Of a DNA stretch of 50,815 nt, positions 41,784 through 50,815 are shown in pieces. Both the position numbers and the translations under genes were made by a program. The notes under the pieces were generated by a model. The model saw only the letters and a list, made by a program, of their open reading frames with translations, did no database searches and was not told the origin of the DNA. Numbering within the stretch: position 1 is the first letter of the stretch; each line of letters opens with the position of its first letter. This DNA is from JAFGJQ01 sp052034525 (GTDB lineage: Bacteria; Planctomycetota; Phycisphaerae; UBA1845), in contig JBPOIK010000005.1 in NCBI GenBank assembly GCA_052034525.1, positions 1 through 50,815 of the forward strand, read 5' to 3'.

Positions 41784-43202
41784 TCAGGGTTCGGCTCCGA
41801 TCAGGCAGGTCGTCGGCGTCTCCGGTCCGGCGCTGTGCGATTCGTCCGGCGGGCGCACCGTGTCGCGCGGATCGGAATCCGCGGCGTGGGATGCCGAGTA
41901 TTGATCCGCAATCGCGCGGAACTTGTGTTCAATTCCCAGCCACACCTCCACGATGACCGGATCGAACTGCTTTCCGGCGAGCTCGCGAATGATTTTCACG
42001 CACTGGTCGTGTGGAACGGCCTCTTTGTAGACCCGCTTCGTGCGGACCGCGTCGTACACGTCCGCGATGGCGACGATGCGCGCCGCCAGCGGAATCTCCT
42101 CGCCTGCCAGCTTGTACGGATATCCCTGACCGTTCCACCATTCGTGGTGCCCGTACGCGATCTGTCGGGCCATCTGTAGAAAGTTGGTGCTGCCCAGCCG
42201 CCGCTCCAGTTGTTGCAGGCAGGTTCCACCGATAACGGTGTGTTCCTGCATCGCCCGGCGCTCGCTTGCCGTCAGCGGTCCCGGCTTGCGCAAAATCCGG
42301 TCTTCAATGCCAACCTTGCCGATGTCGTGCAGTGCCGCGCTGAGGCCGATCAGCCGGACAAACGCGGAACTGATCTGATCGCGGAATTGCGGATGCTCCC
42401 GCAGCGCGGCGGCCAGAGTGGTGGAGTATCCCGCGATCCGTTCCAGATGGTCGCCCGTTTCCGGATCCCGCGAGTCGGCGAGCTTGGCCAGCCCGAAGAT
42501 CACGGCGTCCCGAGTCCGGATCAATGCCTGTGCCTGCTCCCGGGCCGTCTGGGCGGCCTTCTCACGGGCTTTTTCTTGCTTCTCCTGAAAACGGGTGAGA
42601 ACCATGTACAATGCGATTCCGGAGAGCACGCCGATCCACAGAAGCGTGACGCCGGCCACCAGGGCCAGTGAACGCGACAGGCCCGCCAGGCGGATCGCCG
42701 CCGACGCCACCGGCTGGTGAAATACGATGTAGCCGCCGTCCTGGCCGATCGGTTGGGCCACGGCGGTGTGACGCCCGTCCGGCAGATCGACCCACCCGCG
42801 CAACACGCCCATCGACGATTCCGCCACGTCTGGCACGGGCGTCCAGGCCACCTCGGACCCGGCGGAGTACGGCGTACTCCACTCCGTTTCCAGAGCAGGA
42901 TCCGTCCGGACGTGCCAGGCTCCGTCGACAACCAGGACGCGTCCGCACGCCGTTCCAGAAGTCTTGATCGCATCGGCCAGACGAGCGAGGCCGTGCGCAT
43001 CCGTTGCCGTGAGGGGTCCACCCGTGGATACCAGGACCGTCTCCAGACTCCGGGCTTGCTCTTGAAGTGAGGACCATGCGGCCGTCGTGGCTTCATGCGC
43101 GGAGGATCGGACAATGTACTGGTACTGCATCCAGAGTCCGACGGCCACGCACCCCGCCTGAACCACGACTATTGTTGCAAACTGCTTGAGACGCGATTTC
43201 AC
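41784..43202 (-). CDS. Membrane-anchored HD-GYP phosphodiesterase
   Basis: About 472 residues from a GTG at 43202 (VKSRLKQFATIVVVQAG); a longer TTG-initiated frame to 43265 is possible. One helix near 10-26 and another near 183-208 (LVAGVTLLWIGVLSGIALYMV) enclose an extracytoplasmic sensor domain of about 155 residues. A coiled-coil-like linker (QEKQEKAREKAAQTAREQAQ) joins it to an HD-GYP domain with AALHDIGKVGI and HHEWWNGQGYP. The Asp usually in HHExxDG is Asn here, a mild deviation. It is probably operonic with the degenerate gene downstream. Confidence 0.88.
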   Translation of the reverse strand: MKSRLKQFATIVVVQAGCVAVGLWMQYQYIVRSSAHEATTAAWSSLQEQARSLETVLVSTGGPLTATDAHGLARLADAIKTSGTACGRVLVVDGAWHVRTDPALETEWSTPYSAGSEVAWTPVPDVAESSMGVLRGWVDLPDGRHTAVAQPIGQDGGYIVFHQPVASAAIRLAGLSRSLALVAGVTLLWIGVLSGIALYMVLTRFQEKQEKAREKAAQTAREQAQALIRTRDAVIFGLAKLADSRDPETGDHLERIAGYSTTLAAALREHPQFRDQISSAFVRLIGLSAALHDIGKVGIEDRILRKPGPLTASERRAMQEHTVIGGTCLQQLERRLGSTNFLQMARQIAYGHHEWWNGQGYPYKLAGEEIPLAARIVAIADVYDAVRTKRVYKEAVPHDQCVKIIRELAGKQFDPVIVEVWLGIEHKFRAIADQYSASHAADSDPRDTVRPPDESHSAGPETPTTCLIGAEP

Positions 43203-43833
43203 ACCGATGCCCCGCCACCGGGTCGGCCCTGTCGGCGCCTCCTGGTCCGATTGACTGGAGAGCAAGGACTGGCGCGGTTTCCAAACCGGCTACGAGATAA
43301 CTCGGAAAATCCGGGCTCGGAGTTGAAAGCTTCAGGCGAGGCTTGGCCCGGCCAGAACGATTCCTTCTGCTTCAGTGCTACTGAACTGGGCAGCTTGGGC
43401 GCAGGTCCTCTAACCGGAGCCGGCGGAGCGGTCCGTCGGGTTGGCCATCACCCGGGTTGCTCCGCACAGGCTTCGCGGCAGATGGACGCGAGCCTTTCGT
43501 TGCTGGGTGCGTGCTTTCGGCGTCTGCTCGGCGTTTCTGACCCTGCTTACGGCAAATCATGCCCGAAGGTGTGCGTTGCAGATCGTCCGATAGTCTGTGG
43601 AAGCCAGTGGGGTGAACCCTGCCGCGGCTCGGGGCGGCGGAACGCAGCATGTGTCAGGCCAGAAAAGCCGTACTTCAACGGCCATCTTTTGTAAAGCCGA
43701 TTCATTCGTGTGGCGGAATCGTACGATGCAAGAGTGGGGGATTTCGCGACCTTGATCTATCCAGGGGATAAGTGCATGCCTGGAGAGGGACGAATGCGCC
43801 GGGTTTGCACGCAGGCCGTACGGGGCGTGGGTC
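43203..43833. other. Intergenic region upstream of the second HD-GYP-PilZ gene
   Basis: About 630 bases between divergent genes with no supported ORF or RNA. It holds TTTTGTAAAGCC (43687-43698) and TTGATCTA (43752-43759), related to motifs before the paralogue. I looked for a cyclic-di-GMP riboswitch and did not recognise one. Confidence 0.4.
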
Positions 43834-45249
43834 ATGCCATCGGCGAAACTCGAGAACAACGCACCGTCCGCGGCGCCCGATGGCGCCGGATCCGAGTTGC
43901 CCTCGGTTCGCGCCGGTTTCCTTCCTGTGCCGTTGCAGCACATGCCGTTGTCCGTCCTGAACACGATTCCGGTGTACGTGAAAACACGCCCGACCATGGA
44001 TCGCAGCGAGGTCTTCGACGGCGCGTATTCCCTCTACACGGCGGGCGTGGTGCCGTTTACGGAGGCCGACCGGGAACGTCTGGCCGACCACGGAGTCCGG
44101 TTCGTTTATGTCCGGATTACGGACCAGCGGCGGCTGCAGCGGGCGCTGGAGTCGTGTCTGACCTCCATCGCCGGCGATCCGCAGGTTCCGGTGAGCGAGG
44201 CCTCCGCTCTCGTCTACGAAACCAGCTTCGGCCTGATAAATGAGGTGCTGTCCGATCCGACGCTGCGTACGGCCGCCGATCCGCTCCGACATGTGTGTGA
44301 AGCCATTTCCACGCTGGTGGTCTGTCACCAGAACGCGTTTTCTCACCTGTTTGCGGCGGCGCGGCACGACTTTTTCACGGCCACACACCTGGTGAACGTG
44401 GCGACCTGGATCGTGCCGCTGGCCTATCAGCTCGGGTGCAGGGATGAGGCGGAGTTGATCCAGATTGGCCAGGCCGGCTTGCTGCACGACCTGGGAAAGG
44501 TGTACGTATCCGCCGAGATCCTCAACAAACAAGACGATCTGACGGACGAGGAGCGCGCGGAAATCCGCCGGCATCCCGAGATCGGCCACGATCTACTGGC
44601 CGCAGCGGACTGGTGCTCGGAGCTGGTGGCGACCGTGGCTCTGCAACACCACGAGCGCATGGATGGAAGCGGGTATCCGCATCAGCTCAAGGGCGACGCC
44701 ATCCATTTTATCAGCCGGGTGTGCGCGGTGGCCGACGCGTTCGACGCCATGACGGCGGTGCGGCCGTATAAGGATCGCGCGTTGAGCGCGGCCGAGGCCC
44801 TGTCAATTCTGCAGAGTGAAACGCCCGCCAAGTATGATCCGCAGGTGATGGCCGCCTGGTTCCGGCTGGTCGTTCCGGACAGCGCGGCTCAGGCGGAGCC
44901 GGACCCGCCGGTCCCAAATCGCCGGGAGTTTCCTCGTTTCCGGTTTCAGTGTCCGGCCCGGGTGCAGATTCTGTCATCGGGTGCGGACGCTCCGGCTCAG
45001 CCGGCGGAGTTCGAGACCACCACCCACAGCCTCTCGCGCGGCGGGATCGGGCTCTACCATGTCTCGCCCCTGCCCCAGGGCAGTCGTGTCCGGATTCATC
45101 TGCAGGTCCGCGCATGGGGGCGAGAGTACCTGGAGGGCGTGGTCGTCCGTTGCAACGGCATTTCGGAAGGCGTTTACGAGATCGGCGTGGAGTTCACCGC
45201 GCAAACCAAGGCGTTGACCCGTCTGCGCGCCGGCGAGGATGACCGATAG
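43834..45249 (+). CDS. HD-GYP phosphodiesterase with PilZ domain (paralogue)
   Basis: A 471-residue paralogue of the gene at 39273. HD is at 218-219 in GLLHDLGKV and HHERMDGSGYP at 272-282, so the catalytic site is complete. The N-terminal domain is shared (FLPVPLQHMPLSVLNTI, GVVPFTEADR). The PilZ domain has RREFPRFRF and SLSRGG, where the usual Asp/Asn of (D/N)xSxxG is Ser, so cyclic di-GMP binding may be altered. It is convergent with thyX. Confidence 0.92.
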   Translation: MPSAKLENNAPSAAPDGAGSELPSVRAGFLPVPLQHMPLSVLNTIPVYVKTRPTMDRSEVFDGAYSLYTAGVVPFTEADRERLADHGVRFVYVRITDQRRLQRALESCLTSIAGDPQVPVSEASALVYETSFGLINEVLSDPTLRTAADPLRHVCEAISTLVVCHQNAFSHLFAAARHDFFTATHLVNVATWIVPLAYQLGCRDEAELIQIGQAGLLHDLGKVYVSAEILNKQDDLTDEERAEIRRHPEIGHDLLAAADWCSELVATVALQHHERMDGSGYPHQLKGDAIHFISRVCAVADAFDAMTAVRPYKDRALSAAEALSILQSETPAKYDPQVMAAWFRLVVPDSAAQAEPDPPVPNRREFPRFRFQCPARVQILSSGADAPAQPAEFETTTHSLSRGGIGLYHVSPLPQGSRVRIHLQVRAWGREYLEGVVVRCNGISEGVYEIGVEFTAQTKALTRLRAGEDDR

Positions 45250-45296
45250 CGCCACAGGCCGAGAATCCTGTTTGATTCGCCGCGCGATCGGCGGGC

Positions 45297-46073
45297 TCAC
45301 ACCTTCTTCCAATCGGTCCGCGCCGCCCGGGTTCCATCGGGCAGCTCGATGATCCGGTAATCGCCGAACAGGTTTGGGGCCTCGGTCCTGGCGATCTCGA
45401 GCATCCGGGCGGCGACCTTGCGGATTTCCACTTCCGCGTGCTCGCTGGCCCGCATTTCGATGAAGTGCCGCAAGGCGCGGGTGTTGGCCGTCACGAAGAT
45501 TTTCGTTTCCGTGGCGTTGGGCAGGACGGAACGGGCGGCCTGGCGGGCCAGCTTGCGGCGCTGGGTGGCGTCCGGTTCCTGGCGGAACACGCGGTTGAGG
45601 CCCTGCACGAGCTTCACGTATGCCTCCTGGGCGTGCTCCACCGCCGATCGCCACACCTCGTGCAATTCCGGGTCGTTGGCGATGCAGTCCGGCTCCACGA
45701 AATCCGCGACCGACTCGTCCACGTACCGTTGTGAAAGCTGCGAGTACCCGAAGCCCACCCGGTGACGAACGAGCTCGTGCGTGAACGATCGCGACACGCC
45801 GGTGATGATGAAGTTCCACACGCTGTGCTCAAGCACGCTGCCGTGTCCGACCTCCAGCAGATGCTCCAAGTACGCCGCGTTGCCGCCCGGCCGGGGGCGG
45901 GCGAAGCTCATGTAACACATCCGCCCGGCGATTTCGCACAGTTTCTCGCCGGCCACCGTCGAGTCGGTGGCCCACTGCGTCACGTCGTGGTCGGCCAGAA
46001 ACCGGTCCACCGCCGCCTCATCCACGGTCTGGCGTCCCACGAGATACACGGTCGGCTCACGAAGAATCCGCAT
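45297..46073 (-). CDS. thyX: Flavin-dependent thymidylate synthase
   Basis: A 258-residue enzyme making dTMP from dUMP with FAD and methylene-tetrahydrofolate. The ThyX signature RHRVGFGYSQLSQRYV begins at Arg103, with Ser111, Ser114 and Arg116. GHGSVLEHSVWNF and the C-terminal IFVTANTRALRHFIEMR are typical. Whether the genome also has thyA cannot be told from this window. Confidence 0.95.
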   Translation of the reverse strand: MRILREPTVYLVGRQTVDEAAVDRFLADHDVTQWATDSTVAGEKLCEIAGRMCYMSFARPRPGGNAAYLEHLLEVGHGSVLEHSVWNFIITGVSRSFTHELVRHRVGFGYSQLSQRYVDESVADFVEPDCIANDPELHEVWRSAVEHAQEAYVKLVQGLNRVFRQEPDATQRRKLARQAARSVLPNATETKIFVTANTRALRHFIEMRASEHAEVEIRKVAARMLEIARTEAPNLFGDYRIIELPDGTRAARTDWKKV

Positions 46074-46237
46074 GGCTGGCTCCTGTACATCCGCGAAAGA
46101 CCCGACGTGCCGGGCCGGACTGTGTAGATAATCCCGCCGGGCGTCGTTTGCAACGCATGAAAGACGCCATTAGACTGGCGTACGGGGCTACGTGTCGGGC
46201 CGGAATGAGGATGCGCTCGGAGAATTCTTTTGCTCAC

Positions 46238-47893
46238 ATGACCGAACCCGAGGGACAACCAGGAGGCGGACCGCGTGCCGGCACGAAACGTGTCCTGATC
46301 GTCGGCCTGGACGGGGCCACGTGGGACGTGCTGGACCCGCTCATGGATCGCGGTGTGCTGCCGCGGCTGAAGGCGTTCTGCGACGAGGGCGTCCGCGGCA
46401 CTCTCTGGTCCACGGTGCCGCCGATCACGCCGGCCGCCTGGACCACGTTCATGACGGGCAAGAGCCCGGGCACCCACGGCATCATCGATTTCGAGCGGTA
46501 CGATGTTCGCACCAACCGCCTGACGCTGAACACCACGAACTGTCTCCAGCATGTGCGCACTTTGTGGCAGATTCTGGGCGACAAGGGGCGTCGTGTCGGT
46601 TGCATCAGCATTCCCATGACCTACCCCCCCACGCCGGTCAACGGCTTTCTCGTCAGCGGATTCGGCACCCCCAATCGCCACAGCGCGTTCACCTGGCCTC
46701 CCGACTTGAAAGACCTGGTGCTGCAACTGTGCCCGGATTACGGGTTCGGCAGCCGCTGGCAACGCCGAACGCTCGGCGGCCGGCGCGTATTCCAGGAGAA
46801 CCTGGAGGCCGTGAAACGAAGCTTTCATCATGGCGAAACGCTGGTCCGCGCGCTGGGCGATCGGTACGGCTGGGACGCGCTGATGGTGGTTCTCAAACTG
46901 GTGGACAATCTCCAGCACAAGACCTGGAAGTACATCGATCCCCGGTGGGTCGATCGCCATCCCGACCGCACCGAGGCCGTCTGGCAGTGCTTCGCGGAGC
47001 TTGACACCGCGTTCGGCCGTCTGGTCGATTACGCCGAGCGCAACCAGGCTGCCGTCTTTGTCATGTCCGACCACGGACACGGCAGCCTGGAGGGTCAGGC
47101 CCAGCCGAACTGGTTGCTTCAGCAGTGGGGCTTTCTGGCCATCAACCCCGCCGCCGAGGGCGCCAACCGCAGCCTGGGCTGGCTGCGGCGGATGCGCAAG
47201 CGGAAGCACGGCAGGTTCGGCGGCGGCACGTTCAGCATCGAGCACGACCTGGCCGTCGACCTGCCCCGCACGCAGGCCTGCGTCATGCACGCCGGCATGG
47301 CCGGCTTCCTGTACCTCAACCTGGCCGGACGTCAGGAATCGGGCATCGTGCCGCCGGACCGCTACGAAGCGCTGCGCGACGAGCTTCGGGCGCGGTTTCT
47401 GGAGGTGACCGATCGCGATCCCGCCGGCCGGAGCATCCGCGTCTTCCGGGCCGTACACAAGCCGGAGGAGCTCTACGGCTGCTCGCGCGCGCAGCGGGAG
47501 TGGCTGCCCGACCTGTTGCTGGTGCCGCACGACAGTCTGGCCGTCATTCGGAAAATCCGGGCGTCGGCCCCGGTGCGCTGGCTGCCCTGGCGGCGTATCG
47601 AGGGAACGCACCGCGACAACGGCATTTTCGCCGCGCGTGGGCCGGGCATTGCGCGGGGCCGGTCGATCGACGCCAACATCATCGACTCCACGCCCACCGT
47701 ATTGGCCCTGCTGGGTCTTCCTGTCCCGGACGACATGGAGGGCCGGGTGATCGAGCGGCTGTTCGACCCTCCGATCGCGGTGGAGACGGAGCCCGCCGGT
47801 GCCGTCGTCGGCGCCGCGACGGGTGAGTCGTACTCAGACGACGACATGCGCAAGGTGGCCGAGCGGCTCATGGACCTGGGGTATCTTCAGTAG
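46238..47893 (+). CDS. Alkaline phosphatase superfamily hydrolase/phosphodiesterase
   Basis: About 551 residues from MTEPEGQPGGG; upstream in-frame ATGs at 46148, 46205 and 46211 are possible and no ribosome binding site decides. Type I phosphodiesterase/nucleotide pyrophosphatase fold: LIVGLDGATWDVLDPL with a metal Asp, PPITPAAWTTFMTGKSPGTH with the Thr nucleophile, VMSDHGHGSL, and DNGIFAARGPGI. No signal peptide is evident, so it is probably cytoplasmic; substrate unknown. The 3' end overlaps the convergent VKOR-Dsb gene by 26 bases. Confidence 0.88.
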   Translation: MTEPEGQPGGGPRAGTKRVLIVGLDGATWDVLDPLMDRGVLPRLKAFCDEGVRGTLWSTVPPITPAAWTTFMTGKSPGTHGIIDFERYDVRTNRLTLNTTNCLQHVRTLWQILGDKGRRVGCISIPMTYPPTPVNGFLVSGFGTPNRHSAFTWPPDLKDLVLQLCPDYGFGSRWQRRTLGGRRVFQENLEAVKRSFHHGETLVRALGDRYGWDALMVVLKLVDNLQHKTWKYIDPRWVDRHPDRTEAVWQCFAELDTAFGRLVDYAERNQAAVFVMSDHGHGSLEGQAQPNWLLQQWGFLAINPAAEGANRSLGWLRRMRKRKHGRFGGGTFSIEHDLAVDLPRTQACVMHAGMAGFLYLNLAGRQESGIVPPDRYEALRDELRARFLEVTDRDPAGRSIRVFRAVHKPEELYGCSRAQREWLPDLLLVPHDSLAVIRKIRASAPVRWLPWRRIEGTHRDNGIFAARGPGIARGRSIDANIIDSTPTVLALLGLPVPDDMEGRVIERLFDPPIAVETEPAGAVVGAATGESYSDDDMRKVAERLMDLGYLQ

Positions 47894-50006
47894 TCTCCTC
47901 GGGAGGCTCTGTGTCGGCCGGGTGCGGGGTGGCCTGTTGTTTGCGGGCCTCCTGGGCCGCGACAACGGCCTCGAACCGGCGTGCCGCCTCGTCCCAGAAA
48001 CCCTTGTCAAAGAGAACCTCGTCCGGCACGCGGCGATAGCTCACGAAAACGGCGGGCGCCTTGGCGACGTGCAGCCTGCGGGCCAGTTCCGCGTCTTCGG
48101 CGATGCGGTCGCGGACCGCGGGGGATTCCATCGCGGCCAGAAACGGTTCGGCATCCAGCTTGAGCTGCGCGGCGACCTTGGCGCAGTCCATCTTCTCGAG
48201 CATGCCGAACTTCTTGGCCTTGTAGAAGATGTCGTGCGCGGCCCAGAACGCTTCGTTTCCGCCGAGCATGCGGGCGGCTTCCACTGCCCGGGCCGCAACG
48301 CAGGCCGCCGGCGGGGAGGTTCCGGCGGCGTGAGGGTTGCAATCGGTGTGGTCGGGCAGGTATTTGAAAACCATTCGCAAACGCCCGTGAAACAGAGGGG
48401 AGACGCGTTCATGCAGGAACGCCGCCAGCGTCTGTGACCGTTCGCTCGCAAAATCTCCGAAAACGACGACCGTCAGTGACTGGGTTCCGGCGGTCACGGT
48501 GGTGGACGGGTCGTCCGGACGAAGCGTGAACGAGAGCTTCGGACTCTTCTCGTACAATGCCCATGTATTTGCGGTGAGTCGCCGCTCGACCTCCTGCCAG
48601 AACACTCTCACCGACCGGCAGACCGAGGGGACGTGTCGTCCGTTGAGATACGGCGCGGGCGTGCCGCGCATCCGGATCTTCCGGGCCAGCTCCATGTCCT
48701 CCTGGATTCGACGCCGCACCTCGTCCGAATCCATGGTCTGGCGGAAGGTTTTCCACTCAAACCCCAGAATCTTGGCCAGTTGCGGAAGGTATCGTGCGGA
48801 ATTGATCAGTTCGCGCTGGTTGGCAAACAGAAGATCGTGGGCTTTCCAGAAAGCGTCGTTGCCGCCGAGCAGGCGGGCCGCCTCGGCGGCCTTGGAGGCT
48901 TCGCAGGCGGCCGGGTGCATATTGCGCGGGATGTGTGGATTGCAGTCCGTGCTGGCCGGATAGTGTTTGAAAACGATCTTGAGCCGCTCGCCGAACAACG
49001 GTTCGAGCACGTCGTCCGTGTACTTCGCGAACCGGGCGCAGTGGGGGCACTGGAAGTCCGTGATGATCACCATCACCGCGTCGGTTGCGTCGGGGTTCTT
49101 CACGGGGTCGTCCGGACGGATGGGAATGTCCAGCAACGGGCCCTGCTCGTAAATGGCGTAGAGCGTGCCTGCGTGCTGGTGTACGGATTCCTCCAGTTCG
49201 GCAAGGGCCTTGGCCGCCGCCGCAAAACCGCCCTGGTACAGACGGCGCCCGCGCTGCTCCGCCGCGTAATCGTGAAACCACAACTCCGCGACCGCCACCG
49301 CCGCCATGGTCGCCAGCGTCACGAGAGCGAGCCGCCGGCTGGGACGCGGCGCGGGGGGCGGCGTCGCGGGCTCCGAATCCTGCGGCTCCGGCGCCTCTGC
49401 CCGGACCGCCCGGGGCCAGAGCAGAACGGCCCCGACCAACGCCGCCGCGTTCAGCGCGTGTGCGACGAGACACCAGGGGCACCATTCGTCCAGGTCGGTG
49501 AAGAACATCAGGTACACGAAGAACAGCGCCCCGCCCACGCCGATCGCGTTCAGGCCCAGCGGGATCAGATGCCAGAATCGTCGCTCGTACGTGACGCGAC
49601 CCACCGCCAGGTACCACGTCGCCAACGCGCTGAAGTACATCATGCCGAAGAGGGCGACCGAACGCGGCACCATCTGAATGTTGCTCAGGATCGGCAGCGG
49701 GCGCGGCTCATAGTGCCGCAGCAAAGCGGCCTCCGCGGCGCGGCGGTCCGATTCCGGATCCGATTCGTCCTGCGGTTCGACCGCTGATTCCTCCCGGGGG
49801 ATGGGCGGAAACGTCCCCCACGGACTGGTCACCACGGCGTCACAGCTTCGGGTGCTGCCGGCTTCCGCATCTCCGTGACAGACGTCGTCGAACCACGCCA
49901 GCCCCGTCTGCTTCACCTCGTGCGTGAGAAGCAGAGAATAGCTGACCAGCGCGCCGAGCAGACACGCCACAATGACGGAAACCAGAAGCAACCGCTTGCT
50001 TGGCAT
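47868..50006 (-). CDS. VKOR-DsbA-DsbA fusion, second domain lacking CxxC
   Basis: A 712-residue disulfide-forming membrane protein. The VKOR-like domain (1 to about 245) has five hydrophobic segments, the active site C176-P-W-C179 and loop cysteines 43 and 55. Two DsbA-like thioredoxin domains follow. The first (about 285-480) has DFQCPHC with C320/C323. The second (about 495-690) keeps the fold and the flanking TDCNPH motif, but aligned positions read DFASERS, so both redox Cys are Ser (521, 524). Both domains share an extra Cys pair (355/368 and 555/569). The C-terminus is Pro/Glu-rich and disordered. The domains would lie outside the cytoplasm. VKOR-Trx fusions are known; a tandem with a dead second domain is unusual. 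Confidence 0.9.
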   Translation of the reverse strand: MPSKRLLLVSVIVACLLGALVSYSLLLTHEVKQTGLAWFDDVCHGDAEAGSTRSCDAVVTSPWGTFPPIPREESAVEPQDESDPESDRRAAEAALLRHYEPRPLPILSNIQMVPRSVALFGMMYFSALATWYLAVGRVTYERRFWHLIPLGLNAIGVGGALFFVYLMFFTDLDEWCPWCLVAHALNAAALVGAVLLWPRAVRAEAPEPQDSEPATPPPAPRPSRRLALVTLATMAAVAVAELWFHDYAAEQRGRRLYQGGFAAAAKALAELEESVHQHAGTLYAIYEQGPLLDIPIRPDDPVKNPDATDAVMVIITDFQCPHCARFAKYTDDVLEPLFGERLKIVFKHYPASTDCNPHIPRNMHPAACEASKAAEAARLLGGNDAFWKAHDLLFANQRELINSARYLPQLAKILGFEWKTFRQTMDSDEVRRRIQEDMELARKIRMRGTPAPYLNGRHVPSVCRSVRVFWQEVERRLTANTWALYEKSPKLSFTLRPDDPSTTVTAGTQSLTVVVFGDFASERSQTLAAFLHERVSPLFHGRLRMVFKYLPDHTDCNPHAAGTSPPAACVAARAVEAARMLGGNEAFWAAHDIFYKAKKFGMLEKMDCAKVAAQLKLDAEPFLAAMESPAVRDRIAEDAELARRLHVAKAPAVFVSYRRVPDEVLFDKGFWDEAARRFEAVVAAQEARKQQATPHPADTEPPEETTEDTPGP

Positions 50007-50096
50007 CGGGCAGCAGCCTCATGCGATGCTGGGAATCGTACGGCAGGCTTGCGTTCGACTCGCCGGACCTACCCCAACCTCATTGCCGTTCGCCCA

Positions 50097-50801
50097 TCAA
50101 ATCGGCCGGACCTGAAGTCGCGCCTCCAGGTGCCGGCGCACCAGGCGGTAACCCCGTCCATACCGGCTGTCTCCCACAAATGCAATGAGCAGGCCCAGCG
50201 CCGGGTACCCCAGGAACCGCGCGTAGGACAGCACACACGTCAGCAGATTCGGAAACTCCGGCTTGTAGTTCTTGAGTTCCGCAAAAGTCACGAACACGCC
50301 CGGCACCTGGCTCTCCCCGTGAAACCACTGCGCCCACGGAAGCAGCAGGGCCAGCAGCGCGAGCATCCAGAAGAACGCCGACAGGCTGCCGCGAACGCCG
50401 CCCAACCCGCCGGCCAGGCACACCTGGGCGGAAGCCAGGAAACACAGCGCCAGCAGGCCGCAACTGATCTGCCCCACGAACTGCGCCATCGGCAGCAGCA
50501 GTTCGATCAGGCTCGCGATCATGGTGGAGCGGCCGGCTTTCTCCCCGTCGAGCTCCGTGGATTCGTGCTCGGCAGGCGCGGTGGATGCGAGCCGGGACTC
50601 CGCCGTCGTCGCCGCCTGGAGCACACCGCCCCATCGCACGGCGCAGAACGCCGCCATATGCGTCAGCAACGACAGGATCAGAGCCAGCAGAAACACACCC
50701 CGTGCCCCGCGGACTGTCCGCAAGGCTCCCTCGTAGTCCCGCAGCGTCGCCTGCTCCTCCACGCTGAGCTTCGTGCTTCGACCGGAGACTTCGCTGTTCA
50801 T
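50097..50801 (-). CDS. Hypothetical multi-pass membrane protein
   Basis: A 234-residue protein, start MNSEVSGRSTKLSVEEQ, with GGAAGGA upstream at the very end of the window. About four hydrophobic helices (near 36-58, 105-130, 140-160 and 188-208) and an Arg-rich C-terminus (YGRGYRLVRRHLEARLQ). It precedes the VKOR-Dsb gene by 90 bases on the same strand, so a functional link to envelope disulfide formation is possible but untested. No family is recognised. Confidence 0.8.
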   Translation of the reverse strand: MNSEVSGRSTKLSVEEQATLRDYEGALRTVRGARGVFLLALILSLLTHMAAFCAVRWGGVLQAATTAESRLASTAPAEHESTELDGEKAGRSTMIASLIELLLPMAQFVGQISCGLLALCFLASAQVCLAGGLGGVRGSLSAFFWMLALLALLLPWAQWFHGESQVPGVFVTFAELKNYKPEFPNLLTCVLSYARFLGYPALGLLIAFVGDSRYGRGYRLVRRHLEARLQVRPI

Positions 50802-50815
50802 GCTGCTGTCCTTCC

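Noticed and set aside
43203..43833. Cyclic-di-GMP riboswitch upstream of the HD-GYP-PilZ gene
   Set aside because: I looked for the conserved GEMM core sequences in this gap and before 39273 and did not find them.

Overview
The window looks like a GC-rich chromosomal segment from a member of the Planctomycetota, probably near the Phycisphaerae. This is an inference from gene content: two zinc-ribbon Ser/Thr kinases with C-terminal TPR repeats, a dispersed set of HD-GYP proteins, an RsbVW-type module, a korDABC cluster and many short monocistronic units. No rRNA, tRNA, CRISPR array, integrase or transposase was recognised. Most of the window is ordinary housekeeping DNA, with less conventional DNA at the left edge and around 35-37.7 kb.

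Left edge to 7.4 kb (minus strand): a type I restriction HsdR subunit followed closely by a small PD-(D/E)XK nuclease-like protein, with no HsdM or HsdS in view; an octamer repeat; serine O-acetyltransferase (cysE); and DNA polymerase I (polA) with a good promoter. Just upstream of cysE is a gene that ordinary ORF calling misses: a 75-residue Rdx/SelW-family protein whose CxxC redox motif is CxxU, encoded by an in-frame TGA. A short hairpin with a GGUCU loop lies 22 bases downstream of that TGA, as expected for a bacterial SECIS element. This is the strongest unusual signal in the window.

7.8-20 kb: a large Ser/Thr kinase-TolB-like-TPR protein; korDABC (2-oxoacid:ferredoxin oxidoreductase) with a promoter; a cytidylate-kinase-like protein; acylphosphatase; a STAS / HATPase / STAS anti-sigma module; a secreted zinc-dependent phospholipase C-like protein; a DUF456 membrane protein; rsmD; and a CCA-adding enzyme/poly(A) polymerase.

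20-29.6 kb: a fatty-acid synthesis operon on the minus strand in the order rpmF-plsX-fabH-fabD-fabG-acpP-fabF, with a lone fliN at its end, then endonuclease III with a basic N-terminal tail, an ALDH7-like aldehyde dehydrogenase and a small hypothetical protein.

29.8-39.2 kb: a secreted protein with carboxypeptidase-regulatory-like repeats, split by an in-frame TGA; a second kinase-TolB-TPR paralogue; an XRE-type regulator; a gene-poor stretch of about 1.8 kb with a perfect palindrome and two possible tiny ORFs; and hemE.

39.2-50.8 kb: a cyclic-di-GMP signalling cluster with two HD-GYP-PilZ paralogues flanking a membrane HD-GYP sensor and a membrane protein with a degenerate HD domain. Then come thyX, an alkaline-phosphatase-superfamily enzyme, and a large VKOR-DsbA-DsbA fusion whose second thioredoxin-like domain has SxxS in place of CxxC, preceded by a membrane protein of unknown function.
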